From NCBI GenBank assembly GCA_021648845.1, contig JAKJHY010000040.1:1-36557 (forward strand): a stretch of 36,557 nt of DNA, given 5' to 3'. Made by a program: the position numbers and the translations under genes. The notes under the pieces are model-generated. The model was not told the DNA's origin, did not search any database, and worked only from the letters and a program-made list of their open reading frames with translations. The stretch comes from Mycobacterium sp. MBM (GTDB lineage: Bacteria; Actinomycetota; Actinomycetes; Mycobacteriales; Mycobacteriaceae). Shown here one piece after another: positions 7,780-15,492 of the stretch (the first letter of the stretch is position 1; the number at the start of each line of letters is the position of its first letter).

Positions 7780-8733
7780 ATGGCAACCGATACCACCGCC
7801 CCCGCAAGTGACGAGACTGCACCTGATGTTGCGGAACCCGAACTGAATTACGACGACTACACCCACGACTTCATGGGCAAGGTCGGAAACATCCAGGACT
7901 TCTCGCAGGCTTTCCTCGCCAAGCTGGCGCGGGTCTTCGAGGACGTGCTGTACTTCATGCCGTACTCACACATCCAGACCTATGCCCCCAAGTGCGGCCT
8001 GGGCACCGCGATCGACATCGTCGCCGAGGCGACGCGCGGTGAGATGCGGCAGGTGCTGCCGATGGCGCGCTTCGTCGCCCCGCCCGGATGGGATTGGAAG
8101 AACCCGCAGTACCAGGCCATCCCGTTCGATGTACAGAGCGAGGACCTGAGCAAGCCCGCACTCATCCGGCTCATCACCACCTATTGGGATCAGTACCTCA
8201 AAGGCCACAACTACCTGATCGATCAGTGGGTCAAGGTGATTCCCGAAGAGGAGGTCTGGTTGGCGCTACCCGGAATGTACGAGATGATCATCGACTACCA
8301 GTACCCAAAGCTGGCCAAGGTGCTCGGCATCGAACCGGTGCACGTCGTCGACTTCCTGAAGCTGGCGGTGCTGAGCATCGACGGCACCCTGGGCTACGGC
8401 GGGGAGTACATCGTCTATAACCCCGACCATGTGGTGCTGAACATGCGGCGCTGCGAGGTGCTGCAACGCTACCTCGACGAGGGGCTGTACCCCCCGCAGC
8501 GTGCGTGGATGAACTGCACGTTCGAACAACGCATCTCGGCGCCGTTCTTTCCGGGGTGCAAGCTCGCGATCAACCTGCCGCCGAAGGATTTCAAGCTCGC
8601 TCCGGGAGAGCCGTTCTGTGTGTGGACCTACACCAGAGGGGAGGACAACCACGCCGCGGCCGCGGCCGCGCCTGATCCCCGGGAAAGTGCGATGAAGAAG
8701 CTCCCGCTGATTCCGGTTTCGGCATCCCGTTGA
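7780..8733 (+). CDS. Uncharacterised 317-aa protein of the steroid cluster
   Basis: I do not recognise the family with confidence. After a polar Ala/Thr/Pro/Asp-rich leader (about 22 residues) the protein is soluble and mixed alpha/beta with many aromatics. The C-terminal third has a cysteine/acid pattern: NMRRCEVLQRYLDE, WMNCTFEQR, PGCKLAINLPP and PFCVWTYTR. It vaguely recalls DUF6125/2-amino-thiazoline-carboxylate hydrolase-like proteins, but that is a guess. AAGGAGG 6 nt before the ATG is a very strong ribosome site, implying high expression. It is convergent with the putative oxygenase at 8818 and shares its terminator. It is flanked by a TetR gene, an activator-type box and a palindrome, so it is tightly regulated. 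Possibly an enzyme or binding protein for a steroid acid. Confidence 0.8.
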   Translation: MATDTTAPASDETAPDVAEPELNYDDYTHDFMGKVGNIQDFSQAFLAKLARVFEDVLYFMPYSHIQTYAPKCGLGTAIDIVAEATRGEMRQVLPMARFVAPPGWDWKNPQYQAIPFDVQSEDLSKPALIRLITTYWDQYLKGHNYLIDQWVKVIPEEEVWLALPGMYEMIIDYQYPKLAKVLGIEPVHVVDFLKLAVLSIDGTLGYGGEYIVYNPDHVVLNMRRCEVLQRYLDEGLYPPQRAWMNCTFEQRISAPFFPGCKLAINLPPKDFKLAPGEPFCVWTYTRGEDNHAAAAAAPDPRESAMKKLPLIPVSASR

Positions 8734-8756
8734 TGTGCCGATGTCGGCTGCCGTAA

Positions 8757-8802
8757 CGCGTGACGTCCCGACACCCCGCAAGGGTTGTCGGGACGTCACG
8801 CG
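8757..8802. terminator. Bidirectional hairpin terminator
   Basis: CGCGTGACGTCCCGACA (8757-8773) is exactly complementary to TGTCGGGACGTCACGCG (8786-8802). Inside the 17-bp stem, after one mismatch, CCC pairs with GGG around a GCAA tetraloop on the plus-strand RNA. It lies between the convergent ends of the 7780 and 8818 genes. No U-tract follows, as is common for mycobacterial hairpin terminators. Confidence 0.75.
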
Positions 8803-8817
8803 TCACGGCGTTGCGGC

Positions 8818-9894
8818 TCAGGCGAACTGGAACGCGCTCAGCGGAGCCTCTTGCGGGTAGATCGCCGGGCCGCCGAAGTCGTAGGCGGCATTCAGCGCGC
8901 CGATGAAGGCGGCGTCATGCAGTGGCGCACTCGGGATGTCGATCTTGATGCCCTTCTTGGACAGGTCGTCGACCATCATGTCGATCGCCTTGTCGATCGT
9001 GATGTCGTCGGAGTGATCCATGTTCTTCTTCAACTCGTCGAAGTCTTCGAAAACCTCGGCCGACCAGTGCACCAGGAAGCGCAGCTCGTCGGTGTGATGC
9101 CTGGCGATCACCTCGTCGCCGTTGCGCAACACCCAATGGTCGCGTGAATCGGGATCGCCGTAGAAGCGGGTGTCGAACTTGAGCCCGGCCGGGACCTGTT
9201 GTTCCAGTGGCCCGTTGGCCTCGCCACGGTGCACCAGCATCTCGTTCTGCACCACCACACCGCGGTTGTAGACCGGTGGCAAAACGCGGCTGGGCTCCCT
9301 GAGCGGCCCGTCGGGCCAGTAGGTGAAGCCGCTGCCCGCGTCGTGCGAGAACCACGTGATGACCTGAGCCATCTTGATTAGGTAGTCGTTGAACAGGCCC
9401 GATTTGCCCATCACGCTGACCAGCCAGGTGGGGGCGTTCTCGTAGCGCACACCGCGGAAACTCGGCGAATCAAGGTGTCCGGGATCGCGGTTGGCGCAGG
9501 GACCGTTGATGTTGAACAACATCATCTGAGGTTTGGCGTACTGAGCGCCCCAGTAGGACTTGGCATGCTCCAAAAACTGCGCGTTGTAAAAGCAGTCATG
9601 TAGTTCGGGGTAGAGCACGGTGCCGTAGTTGGCCAAAAAGCCGCGGAAAGTGGGCGTCAGGAAGAGGTCCAGGGTGGGGGTGAACCCTTCGGGGAATTTA
9701 CCGCTCATCGTGGCGATCAGCTCCTCGGGCGACGCGAAGTGCTGGGCGATGATCAGGCTCCACGGGGCATCTCTGCGGACCGTGTCGAGCAGCCGCTGCC
9801 GTTGGTCATCGGTGTAGACATTGTCGATCTCGCGCGGGGGCGCGGCCGGGCGCAGGATGTCGGACAGCTCCTGGCGCCGTTCTTCGGTCAGCAT
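8818..9894 (-). CDS. Putative non-haem Fe(II) (2OG-type) oxygenase, uncharacterised
   Basis: A 358-aa protein with no family I can name. A possible facial-triad pattern is visible: H140-x-D142 (DPGHLDSPSFRG) and H222 about 80 residues later (NEMLVHRGEANGP), the arrangement of Fe(II)/2-oxoglutarate oxygenases. Later stretches are KFDTRFYGDPDSRDHW and HHTDELRFLVHWSAEVFEDFDEL. It might hydroxylate a steroid or a side-chain acid. The ATG at 9894 is chosen because AAGGAG lies 8 nt upstream; a GTG one codon earlier is possible. CACAAT (9953-9948, minus strand) is a candidate -10, 38 nt from the box centre at 9991. Confidence 0.72.
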   Translation of the reverse strand: MLTEERRQELSDILRPAAPPREIDNVYTDDQRQRLLDTVRRDAPWSLIIAQHFASPEELIATMSGKFPEGFTPTLDLFLTPTFRGFLANYGTVLYPELHDCFYNAQFLEHAKSYWGAQYAKPQMMLFNINGPCANRDPGHLDSPSFRGVRYENAPTWLVSVMGKSGLFNDYLIKMAQVITWFSHDAGSGFTYWPDGPLREPSRVLPPVYNRGVVVQNEMLVHRGEANGPLEQQVPAGLKFDTRFYGDPDSRDHWVLRNGDEVIARHHTDELRFLVHWSAEVFEDFDELKKNMDHSDDITIDKAIDMMVDDLSKKGIKIDIPSAPLHDAAFIGALNAAYDFGGPAIYPQEAPLSAFQFA

Positions 9895-9985
9895 CACACG
9901 TACTCCTTGTCTCACAGGCGGCGTGCACTCGCCGTCGATGTGTCCCGATTGTGTTCGCTGTCACCCGGCTTGATCACTGGGATGT

Positions 9986-9996
9986 CCAACCATCGG
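9986..9996. promoter_or_regulatory. Variant box upstream of the putative oxygenase
   Basis: CCAACCATCGG followed by GAGG, sharing the 11-mer CCATCGGGAGG with the box at 23804. The centre (9991) is 38 nt upstream of CACAAT (9953-9948 on the minus strand), predicting a start site near 9941 and a leader of about 46 nt for the gene at 8818-9894. The sequence diverges more from consensus, but the position fits. Confidence 0.4.
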
Positions 9997-10027
9997 GAGG
10001 TTGTCGGTCGAATAGGCGGATAGCGGC

Positions 10028-11008
10028 TCAAAACGGCAGTGCGTGCCGAAATTTGGCCTGCAGGAGTGCTCCGATCTCGGCCATCGCTAACCGTCCTCGA
10101 GCGGTTGCTTCCGAGCGCATCAGGAAGCCGTGGTAGATACCCGGATACCGGGTGAGAGTGGTCTGCACGCCGGCATCGCGCAGCCGTGCGGCGTACCGTT
10201 CGCCCCAGTCGTAGATGGGATCCAACTCGGCAGTGACCACGATCGCCTGCGGCAGACCGCTGAGATTGGTCGCATAGGCCGGTACCCGCCGGATATCGTG
10301 CGGTGATCCGGCGCCGATATCGGCGAGTTCGTGCAGGAAGACGATATCGTCGTGCACCAGCATCGGCGCATCGTGGTTGTGTACCAATGACAGCGCAGCC
10401 ATATCGCGGTCCACGCCGGGATACAGCAGCACCTGGGCGAACAGCCGGGGCCCGCCGTCGCCGCGTACCGCCAGCGCCACCGCTGCGGCGACACCTCCAC
10501 CGGCGCTGTCGCCACAGACGACGATCTTGTCGTGATCGAATCCCATCGAAAGTGATTCTGCGGCAACCCAATTGGTCACCGACAGGGCGTCCTCGAACTG
10601 GGCCGGCGGCGGGTTCTCCGGCGCCAGCCGGTAGTCGACGGCGACGACGACGGCGCCGCTGGCCGCCGCCAGCGCCCGCGCCATGGGCTCGAATGAGTGG
10701 TTGGAGCCCATCACCAATCCGCCACCGTGCAGATGGACGATGACCGGCTGTGGGTCATCGGCGGCGACCGGGCGGTAGATCCGCACCGGGATCGGGCCAC
10801 CGGGCCCGGCCACCTGGGCGTCGGAGATATCGGCCATCACCGGCAGGTCCACCGGTGGCGGCGCTGATTCCAGGGAGTCGCGGACCGCTTGCAGTCCGCG
10901 TTCTCGGATCGGCGTCGGCGGTCCGAACGCCGCGACACGGGCCGCGGCGTCGGGGTCGAGCGTGGGGCGGTAGGCGGTCGTTTGGTGCGGATAAGGCATT
11001 GGCCACAT
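10028..11008 (-). CDS. Alpha/beta hydrolase, hormone-sensitive lipase type
   Basis: A 326-aa esterase/lipase of the HSL group (alpha/beta hydrolase-3). The oxyanion motif is HLHGGGLVMGS (HGGG at 94-97), the nucleophile S168 is in CGDSAGGG, and the likely acid and base are D263 (ELDPIYD) and H293 (GIYHGF). Substrates of this family are short esters or lactones. Next to Baeyer-Villiger enzymes it could cleave the ester or lactone they produce. The ATG lies one base after the stop of the upstream SDR; an alternative start three codons in (10999) is possible. Last gene of the leftward unit NTF2-like - SDR - hydrolase. Confidence 0.85.
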   Translation of the reverse strand: MWPMPYPHQTTAYRPTLDPDAAARVAAFGPPTPIRERGLQAVRDSLESAPPPVDLPVMADISDAQVAGPGGPIPVRIYRPVAADDPQPVIVHLHGGGLVMGSNHSFEPMARALAAASGAVVVAVDYRLAPENPPPAQFEDALSVTNWVAAESLSMGFDHDKIVVCGDSAGGGVAAAVALAVRGDGGPRLFAQVLLYPGVDRDMAALSLVHNHDAPMLVHDDIVFLHELADIGAGSPHDIRRVPAYATNLSGLPQAIVVTAELDPIYDWGERYAARLRDAGVQTTLTRYPGIYHGFLMRSEATARGRLAMAEIGALLQAKFRHALPF

Positions 11009-11009
11009 C

Positions 11010-11894
11010 TCAGTGCTGGGCCGGATCGAAGCGTTGCTTGGTGCGCAGCTTCGGTGCGGCCAGGGTGGTCAAGGTGTGCGCGCGCTCGGCCATCGCCGAT
11101 CCGACGTACTCCGGCTGGGTCAACAGGTAGAACGCGTCCTGCGCGGACTGATCGAACACCACCTCGGCCGCTTCATCGGGATCCATTGCGGCGGCTTTGA
11201 TGTCGAGCATCGCTGCGCGCTGGGACTCGGCCGCCGCGACCGCGGTGCCCGCGGCGGCCGAGTCCACCCCGCCGGCGGCTTCGAAGATGTTGGATTTCAC
11301 CGCGCCCGGCAGGACTGCCTGCACGCGGATGAAGTCGCTGTGCCCGGCCAGCTCGACTTCCAACCGCAGGCATTCGGTGAGCGCCAGCACCGCGTGCTTG
11401 CTCACGATGTAGGGCGCCTGCAACGGGACGGCAGCGACCCCGCCGATGGACGACAGGTTCCACACCCAGGCGGGAGTGGCGGCGGCGATCATCTTCGGCA
11501 GGAACGCCCGCACGCCGTTAAACACCCCACTGACGTTGATGTCCATCACTCGGTTCCAGTTGGCCACCGGGGTGTCCCACAGGTAGCCGAACTGTTCGAC
11601 ACCGGCGTTGTTCACCAACAGCCGCACCGGCCCGATATCGCGGTACACCTGCTCGGCCAACTCGACCATCGCCTCGGCGTCGCGCACATCGCACACCTTG
11701 ACATGCGCCGTACCGCCGTCGGCGACGAGCTCGTCGCGTAGCGCGGTGGCCGCGGACTCGTCGACGTCGACCAGCACGACGGTCATGCCGAGACGGTGGG
11801 CGTGGCGGGCCAGGCCGGCGCCGATACCGGCGCCGGCTCCGGTGATGACGGTTACGCCGCCTCCGAAGGTTTCGCGTGCGTACGCAGCACCCAC
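11010..11894 (-). CDS. Short-chain dehydrogenase/reductase
   Basis: A 294-aa classical SDR with cofactor motif TGAGAGIG near the N-terminus, acidic VDVDES after strand 2 (favouring NAD), NNAG, and catalytic LSSIGG then YIVSKHA (Ser, Tyr-x3-Lys). It likely oxidises or reduces a hydroxysteroid or hydroxyacyl substrate. The GTG start is 2 nt after the stop of the NTF2-like gene, so it is part of a coupled leftward operon. The C-terminal extension after the catalytic core (about 60 residues, Ala-rich, ending KLRTKQRFDPAQH) is longer than in minimal SDRs. The substrate cannot be inferred. Confidence 0.85.
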   Translation of the reverse strand: MGAAYARETFGGGVTVITGAGAGIGAGLARHAHRLGMTVVLVDVDESAATALRDELVADGGTAHVKVCDVRDAEAMVELAEQVYRDIGPVRLLVNNAGVEQFGYLWDTPVANWNRVMDINVSGVFNGVRAFLPKMIAAATPAWVWNLSSIGGVAAVPLQAPYIVSKHAVLALTECLRLEVELAGHSDFIRVQAVLPGAVKSNIFEAAGGVDSAAAGTAVAAAESQRAAMLDIKAAAMDPDEAAEVVFDQSAQDAFYLLTQPEYVGSAMAERAHTLTTLAAPKLRTKQRFDPAQH

Positions 11895-11896
11895 GA

Positions 11897-12379
11897 TCAG
11901 GCGTTCGTCGCGGCGAGCTTGGCCTTGTGCTCGGCGAACGGGATGGAATCCTCGGCGTCCAGCACCACCGTCAACGCGCTGAACTCCAACGCGTCACCGG
12001 CGCGGCGAATGGCGGCATCAACCACACCGGAGGACACGTCGAACGGGACGTTGTTGGTGACTTGGTTGACGTATAGGTAGAACCGGACCAGGGTGGCCTC
12101 GCCGTCGGTGCCGGTGCGGAAGATATTGGTGGCGTGATGCCGCAGCGGGTAGGGATTTTCGTCGCGGTGCTGGGTCAGCCACGCGAGCACCTCGGTGCCG
12201 CCATTCAGTTCGGCGGCCAGCAGCTCCTCGAACGGGCACTGCCCGGAATCGGACCGGCTCAGATACTGCATATCGTCGGCGATGAAGGTGGCGAGCACAT
12301 CGAACTGGCCCTGGTCGTAGTGGTACCAGAAACTGGCGATGAACTCTTGGACTTCCGGCAGCGTGATCTGGGTGGTCAT
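11897..12379 (-). CDS. SnoaL/NTF2-like protein
   Basis: A 160-aa NTF2/SnoaL-like protein: an N-terminal helix with VQEFIASFWYHYDQGQFDVLATFIADDMQYLSRSDSG, then a conserved-looking RHHATNIF strand and LVRFYLYVNQV. This cone fold is used by ketosteroid isomerases, dehydratases and dioxygenase small subunits. In a steroid cluster it may isomerise or dehydrate an intermediate or simply bind a ligand; no catalytic Asp/Tyr set can be assigned with certainty. It heads the unit NTF2-like - SDR - hydrolase. The conserved box at 12425-12435 is centred 51 bp before its ATG, though no convincing -10 lies between. Confidence 0.75.
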   Translation of the reverse strand: MTTQITLPEVQEFIASFWYHYDQGQFDVLATFIADDMQYLSRSDSGQCPFEELLAAELNGGTEVLAWLTQHRDENPYPLRHHATNIFRTGTDGEATLVRFYLYVNQVTNNVPFDVSSGVVDAAIRRAGDALEFSALTVVLDAEDSIPFAEHKAKLAATNA

Positions 12380-12424
12380 GCCATCGAGTCAACCGTTGTC
12401 GGGTGACCGCCGACACGGTCATGA

Positions 12425-12435
12425 CCGGTCAGTGG
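12425..12435. promoter_or_regulatory. Conserved box upstream of the NTF2-like gene
   Basis: CCGGTCAGTGG followed by AACA, identical over 15 bases to the box at 5363. The centre (12430) is 51 bp from the ATG at 12379, the spacing seen at the leaderless members of the family. The expected -10 position reads TTGACT, which is not a good -10. It lies in the 75-bp gap after the acyl-CoA dehydrogenase gene. Confidence 0.5.
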
Positions 12436-12454
12436 AACACCGAACAGTCCCGGC

Positions 12455-13528
12455 TCAGTCAGCGATCAGCGGCCACAGCCCGGCGGCGCCGGCTGCCACG
12501 GCGGCCTTGGTCACCGCCTCGTCCCAATGCGTCACCGAGCCGTACTCCGAGCGCCACGCCAGGGCGGCCCTGGTGTATTCGTGCAGCCGGTGCTCGATGG
12601 TGGTGCCGATGGCGCCGTGCGCCTGATGGGCGTTGCGTACCACCACCGACGCGGCGTGCCCGGCGCACGACCGTGCCACCGCCACCAGGAACCCGAGATT
12701 GTCCGCCGTCCAGTCGCTGCTGATCGCGATGTTCAGGGCGGCCTCGGTGGCCGCCCGCGCCAACGCCGCCTCGGCGGCGATGTCGGCGACCGCGTGCTGG
12801 ATCGCCTGGAACTTCGACAGCGACCGACCGAACTGCACCCGCGCGGAGGTGTGTTCGATGGTGAGCTCCAACGCGGTGTCCAGTGCCGTGCAGACCTGAA
12901 TCGAACGCACCAGAGCGGATTTCAACCGCAACTGCTCGACAAGCGCGTCGTCGACGGGACAGCTGTCGGCCCGCAGCACCGCGATATCGGCGGTGACGGT
13001 ATCGCGCGGCTCGCCGATCATGTTGTTCCCGGCGACGATGGTCAGCATTGCGGCATCGACGTCGGCGACGCGATATCCGTCCCCGTCATCATCGACATCG
13101 GGGAAGGCCACGACGATGCGGCCGGCGGCCTGCGCCCACGGCACCCCGGTGGCGGTGCCGGCAGCGTCGAGCACACACACCGTGCGTGGCGTGTCGTCGG
13201 TGGGCAGTCCGGCCGCCTCGAGCAGCCAGCAGGCCAGCAGATCGTGTTCGGCGAGCGGGGCGCGCACACCGTGACGGACGGCCGCCGAGATGAGCTCAGC
13301 GGCCTCCGCCCAACCCGCACCGCTGCCGCCGTGAAGCGTCGACCCGGTGAGCCGAAGCAGACCCAATTCGCCCAATTTCGACCACAATTCGGTGTTGTCG
13401 CCCACCGTGGGGGCCGGTTCCCGCTCCCTGCGGTACGCCGCGAACACCGCGTCCATCATCTCGATCAGGTCGGGGTCGACGGTGGTGCCCGTGCTGTGGA
13501 CCTCGTGGCTGGCCTCCGAGATTGTCAT
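12455..13528 (-). CDS. Acyl-CoA dehydrogenase subunit (steroid heteromeric type)
   Basis: A 357-aa acyl-CoA dehydrogenase with a degenerate N-terminal and middle domain and a recognisable C-terminal helical domain: ARVQFGRSLSKFQAIQHAVADIAAE, then NAHQAHGAIGTTIEHRLHEYTRAAL. Short, divergent ACADs encoded beside a second ACAD are typical of the alpha2beta2 enzymes of steroid degradation (ChsE1/E2, ChsE4/E5 type), where the subunits share the FAD and substrate sites. The ATG overlaps the stop of the partner gene (ATGA). The pair probably desaturates a steroid-derived acyl-CoA. A homotetrameric function cannot be excluded. Confidence 0.85.
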   Translation of the reverse strand: MTISEASHEVHSTGTTVDPDLIEMMDAVFAAYRREREPAPTVGDNTELWSKLGELGLLRLTGSTLHGGSGAGWAEAAELISAAVRHGVRAPLAEHDLLACWLLEAAGLPTDDTPRTVCVLDAAGTATGVPWAQAAGRIVVAFPDVDDDGDGYRVADVDAAMLTIVAGNNMIGEPRDTVTADIAVLRADSCPVDDALVEQLRLKSALVRSIQVCTALDTALELTIEHTSARVQFGRSLSKFQAIQHAVADIAAEAALARAATEAALNIAISSDWTADNLGFLVAVARSCAGHAASVVVRNAHQAHGAIGTTIEHRLHEYTRAALAWRSEYGSVTHWDEAVTKAAVAAGAAGLWPLIAD

Positions 13529-14676
13529 CGCATCCCCAATCCACGCGCGATCATTCCGCGCAGTACCTCGGTCGTTCCGCCACGCAAGGTGAAGCCGGGC
13601 CGCTGATCGACCGCGACGGCGATCAACGCACGCAATTGCGGGTCGACCGCCGTATCGTCGCCGACGCGCAGATCGGCGAAATCGGCGATGTCCCCCTCGG
13701 TGGAGGTGCCCAACAGCTTGACCACTGCGGCGGGGACGTCGGCGGGCTCATGACGTTCCAGCGCACCGGCCACCGCGGTCGACATCTGATGCAGCCCGGC
13801 CACCCGGGCCACCAGTCGTCCTAGTTCGGCGTCGGGCGACAGGTTCTGCTGCCCGACGTTTTCGACGAAAGCACTCAGGACCGGGAAGGTGGACAGCACA
13901 CGTTCGGGCCCGCTGCGTTCATAGGCCAGCTCCGAGGTGACCTGTCGCCATCCGTCGCCGATCTCACCGAACACCATCTCCTCGGCAACGAACGCCTCGT
14001 CGAGGATCACCTCGTTGAAGTGGTGCCCACCGTTCATCGAGACGATCGGACGCACGTCGACGCCCGGGCCGTCGAAGCGGACGATGAACTGGCTGAGCCC
14101 GGCATGCCGATGTGCGGGGTCGACGGGGGCGGTACGGGCCAGCACGATGAATGCGTGGGCGCGATGCGCACCCGATGTCCACACCTTGGTGCCCGACAGC
14201 GACCAGCCGCCCTCGACGGGGGTGGCCTTGGTGCGCACGCTGGCAAGGTCGGATCCCGAGTCCGGTTCGCTCATCCCGATCCCGAAGAAGCACTCGCCCG
14301 CGGCGATCTTCGGCAGGAACTCCCGCTTCTGGGCCTCGGTGCCATTCTTGAGCAGTGCCGGCACGATCTGGCGGTCGGCGATCCAATGCGCGGCCACCGG
14401 AGCGCCGGCCGCCAGCAACTCCTCGGTCACGACGAACCGATCGATATGCGAACGGCCCTGCCCACCAAACTCTTCGGGGACCGTCATGCCCAGGTAGCCG
14501 TGCTGGGCCAGCGCCGTGGTGAAGGCCTCATCCCATCCGCACAGCCAGGCGTCGGCCGACGGGACAAAGGTGCCGGCGGACAACTGCTGGGCCAGGAATG
14601 CGCGGACCTCGGTGCGCAGCTGTGCGCTGTCGGCGAGGGCGGTGCGCGCCGGTGGAACCAGCCGGGAACTGGCCAT
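13525..14676 (-). CDS. Acyl-CoA dehydrogenase, partner subunit
   Basis: A 383-aa ACAD from the ATG at 14676, which overlaps the hydratase stop by one base (TGATG) and has a weak GGCGGA 7 nt upstream; an ATG at 14691 would add five residues. Domain landmarks are GYLGMTVPEEFGGQG, FFGIGMSEPDSGSDLASVRTKA, WSLSGTKVWTSGAHRA and the C-terminal LRGGTTEVLRGMIARGLGM. The MCAD-type catalytic Glu position reads Gly (RGGT), so the base must lie elsewhere, perhaps in AYERSGPER, as in isovaleryl-CoA-type and steroid ACADs. With the 12455 gene it should form a heteromeric dehydrogenase. Confidence 0.88.
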   Translation of the reverse strand: MASSRLVPPARTALADSAQLRTEVRAFLAQQLSAGTFVPSADAWLCGWDEAFTTALAQHGYLGMTVPEEFGGQGRSHIDRFVVTEELLAAGAPVAAHWIADRQIVPALLKNGTEAQKREFLPKIAAGECFFGIGMSEPDSGSDLASVRTKATPVEGGWSLSGTKVWTSGAHRAHAFIVLARTAPVDPAHRHAGLSQFIVRFDGPGVDVRPIVSMNGGHHFNEVILDEAFVAEEMVFGEIGDGWRQVTSELAYERSGPERVLSTFPVLSAFVENVGQQNLSPDAELGRLVARVAGLHQMSTAVAGALERHEPADVPAAVVKLLGTSTEGDIADFADLRVGDDTAVDPQLRALIAVAVDQRPGFTLRGGTTEVLRGMIARGLGMR

Positions 14677-15461
14677 CAGACGGTCCGCCATCGGCGTATG
14701 CGCTGCTGATGTTCGGTGTCGGCATGCGCCAACGGCTGCATGGCCGCTGCCATCGCCAGCGTGGATTCCAGCAAGCCGGTGCGCGATTCGCCCAACAGCC
14801 GCTTGGCCATCCGTAACGAGTGCGCCGGATTCTTGGCGATCCGGTCGGCGAGGTCGTTCGCGGCGGTCAACAGATCATCGTGGGGGACAACGCGGCTCAC
14901 CAGGCCCCAGTCCAGTGCGGTGACGGCGTCGATACGGTCACCGGTGAAGGTCATCTCGGCGGCGCGCTCGTAGCCGATGGCGCGCTGCAGGAACCAACTG
15001 CCCCCGTCGCCCGGGATCAGGCCGAGCTGCACGAAACTCTCGGCGAACGAAGCGCGTTCGGAGGCGATCCGGATATCGCACATCAGGGCCAGATCACAGC
15101 CCGCGCCGATGGCCGCGCCGTTGACGGCGGCGATCAACGGAACCTCGAGGCGGCCCAGCGCGCGCGGGATGCGCTGGATACCATCGACGTAGGCGTACCG
15201 CTGCTCGATCGGTGCGAGTCCGAACATGCCCTGGCCGTCGGCCATCTCCTTGACGTTGCCGCCGGCGGAGAAGATCTTGCCCTCCGCGGTGAGAATGACG
15301 GCTCGCACGTCGGTGGCGGCGTTCGCCTGCTCTGCGGCGGACTCGAACGCCGAGATGACGTCCTTGCCGGTGATGGCATTGCCCTGTTCGGGACGATTGA
15401 TGGTCCAGGTCTGCACCGATCCGTTGGTCGTGATGCGGAGCGGCTCGGTGGTCACCGACAT
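14676..15461 (-). CDS. Enoyl-CoA hydratase/isomerase family protein
   Basis: A 261-aa crotonase-fold protein. The oxyanion-hole segments are SAGGNVKEMA and NGAAIGAGCDLALMCDIRIA. The position of rat hydratase Glu144 is Asp (GCDLAL), while FAESFVQLGLIPGDGG keeps an acidic residue at the Glu164 position. Such variants still hydrate or isomerise enoyl-CoAs, but specificity is uncertain. The frame extends upstream of 15461, but those codons read the aldehyde dehydrogenase gene out of frame; the ATG at 15461 gives the normal N-terminus. It lies between the aldehyde dehydrogenase and the ACAD pair, acting after the dehydrogenation step. Confidence 0.88.
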   Translation of the reverse strand: MSVTTEPLRITTNGSVQTWTINRPEQGNAITGKDVISAFESAAEQANAATDVRAVILTAEGKIFSAGGNVKEMADGQGMFGLAPIEQRYAYVDGIQRIPRALGRLEVPLIAAVNGAAIGAGCDLALMCDIRIASERASFAESFVQLGLIPGDGGSWFLQRAIGYERAAEMTFTGDRIDAVTALDWGLVSRVVPHDDLLTAANDLADRIAKNPAHSLRMAKRLLGESRTGLLESTLAMAAAMQPLAHADTEHQQRIRRWRTV

Positions 15462-15492
15462 GACAATCCTCCAGGCTCTCGGTGGGGCGGGG

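Noticed and set aside
8828..8842. GCGCTCAGCGG, box-like sequence inside the 3' end of the 8818 gene
   Set aside because: One mismatch to the core, but it is within coding sequence with no promoter context; treated as background.
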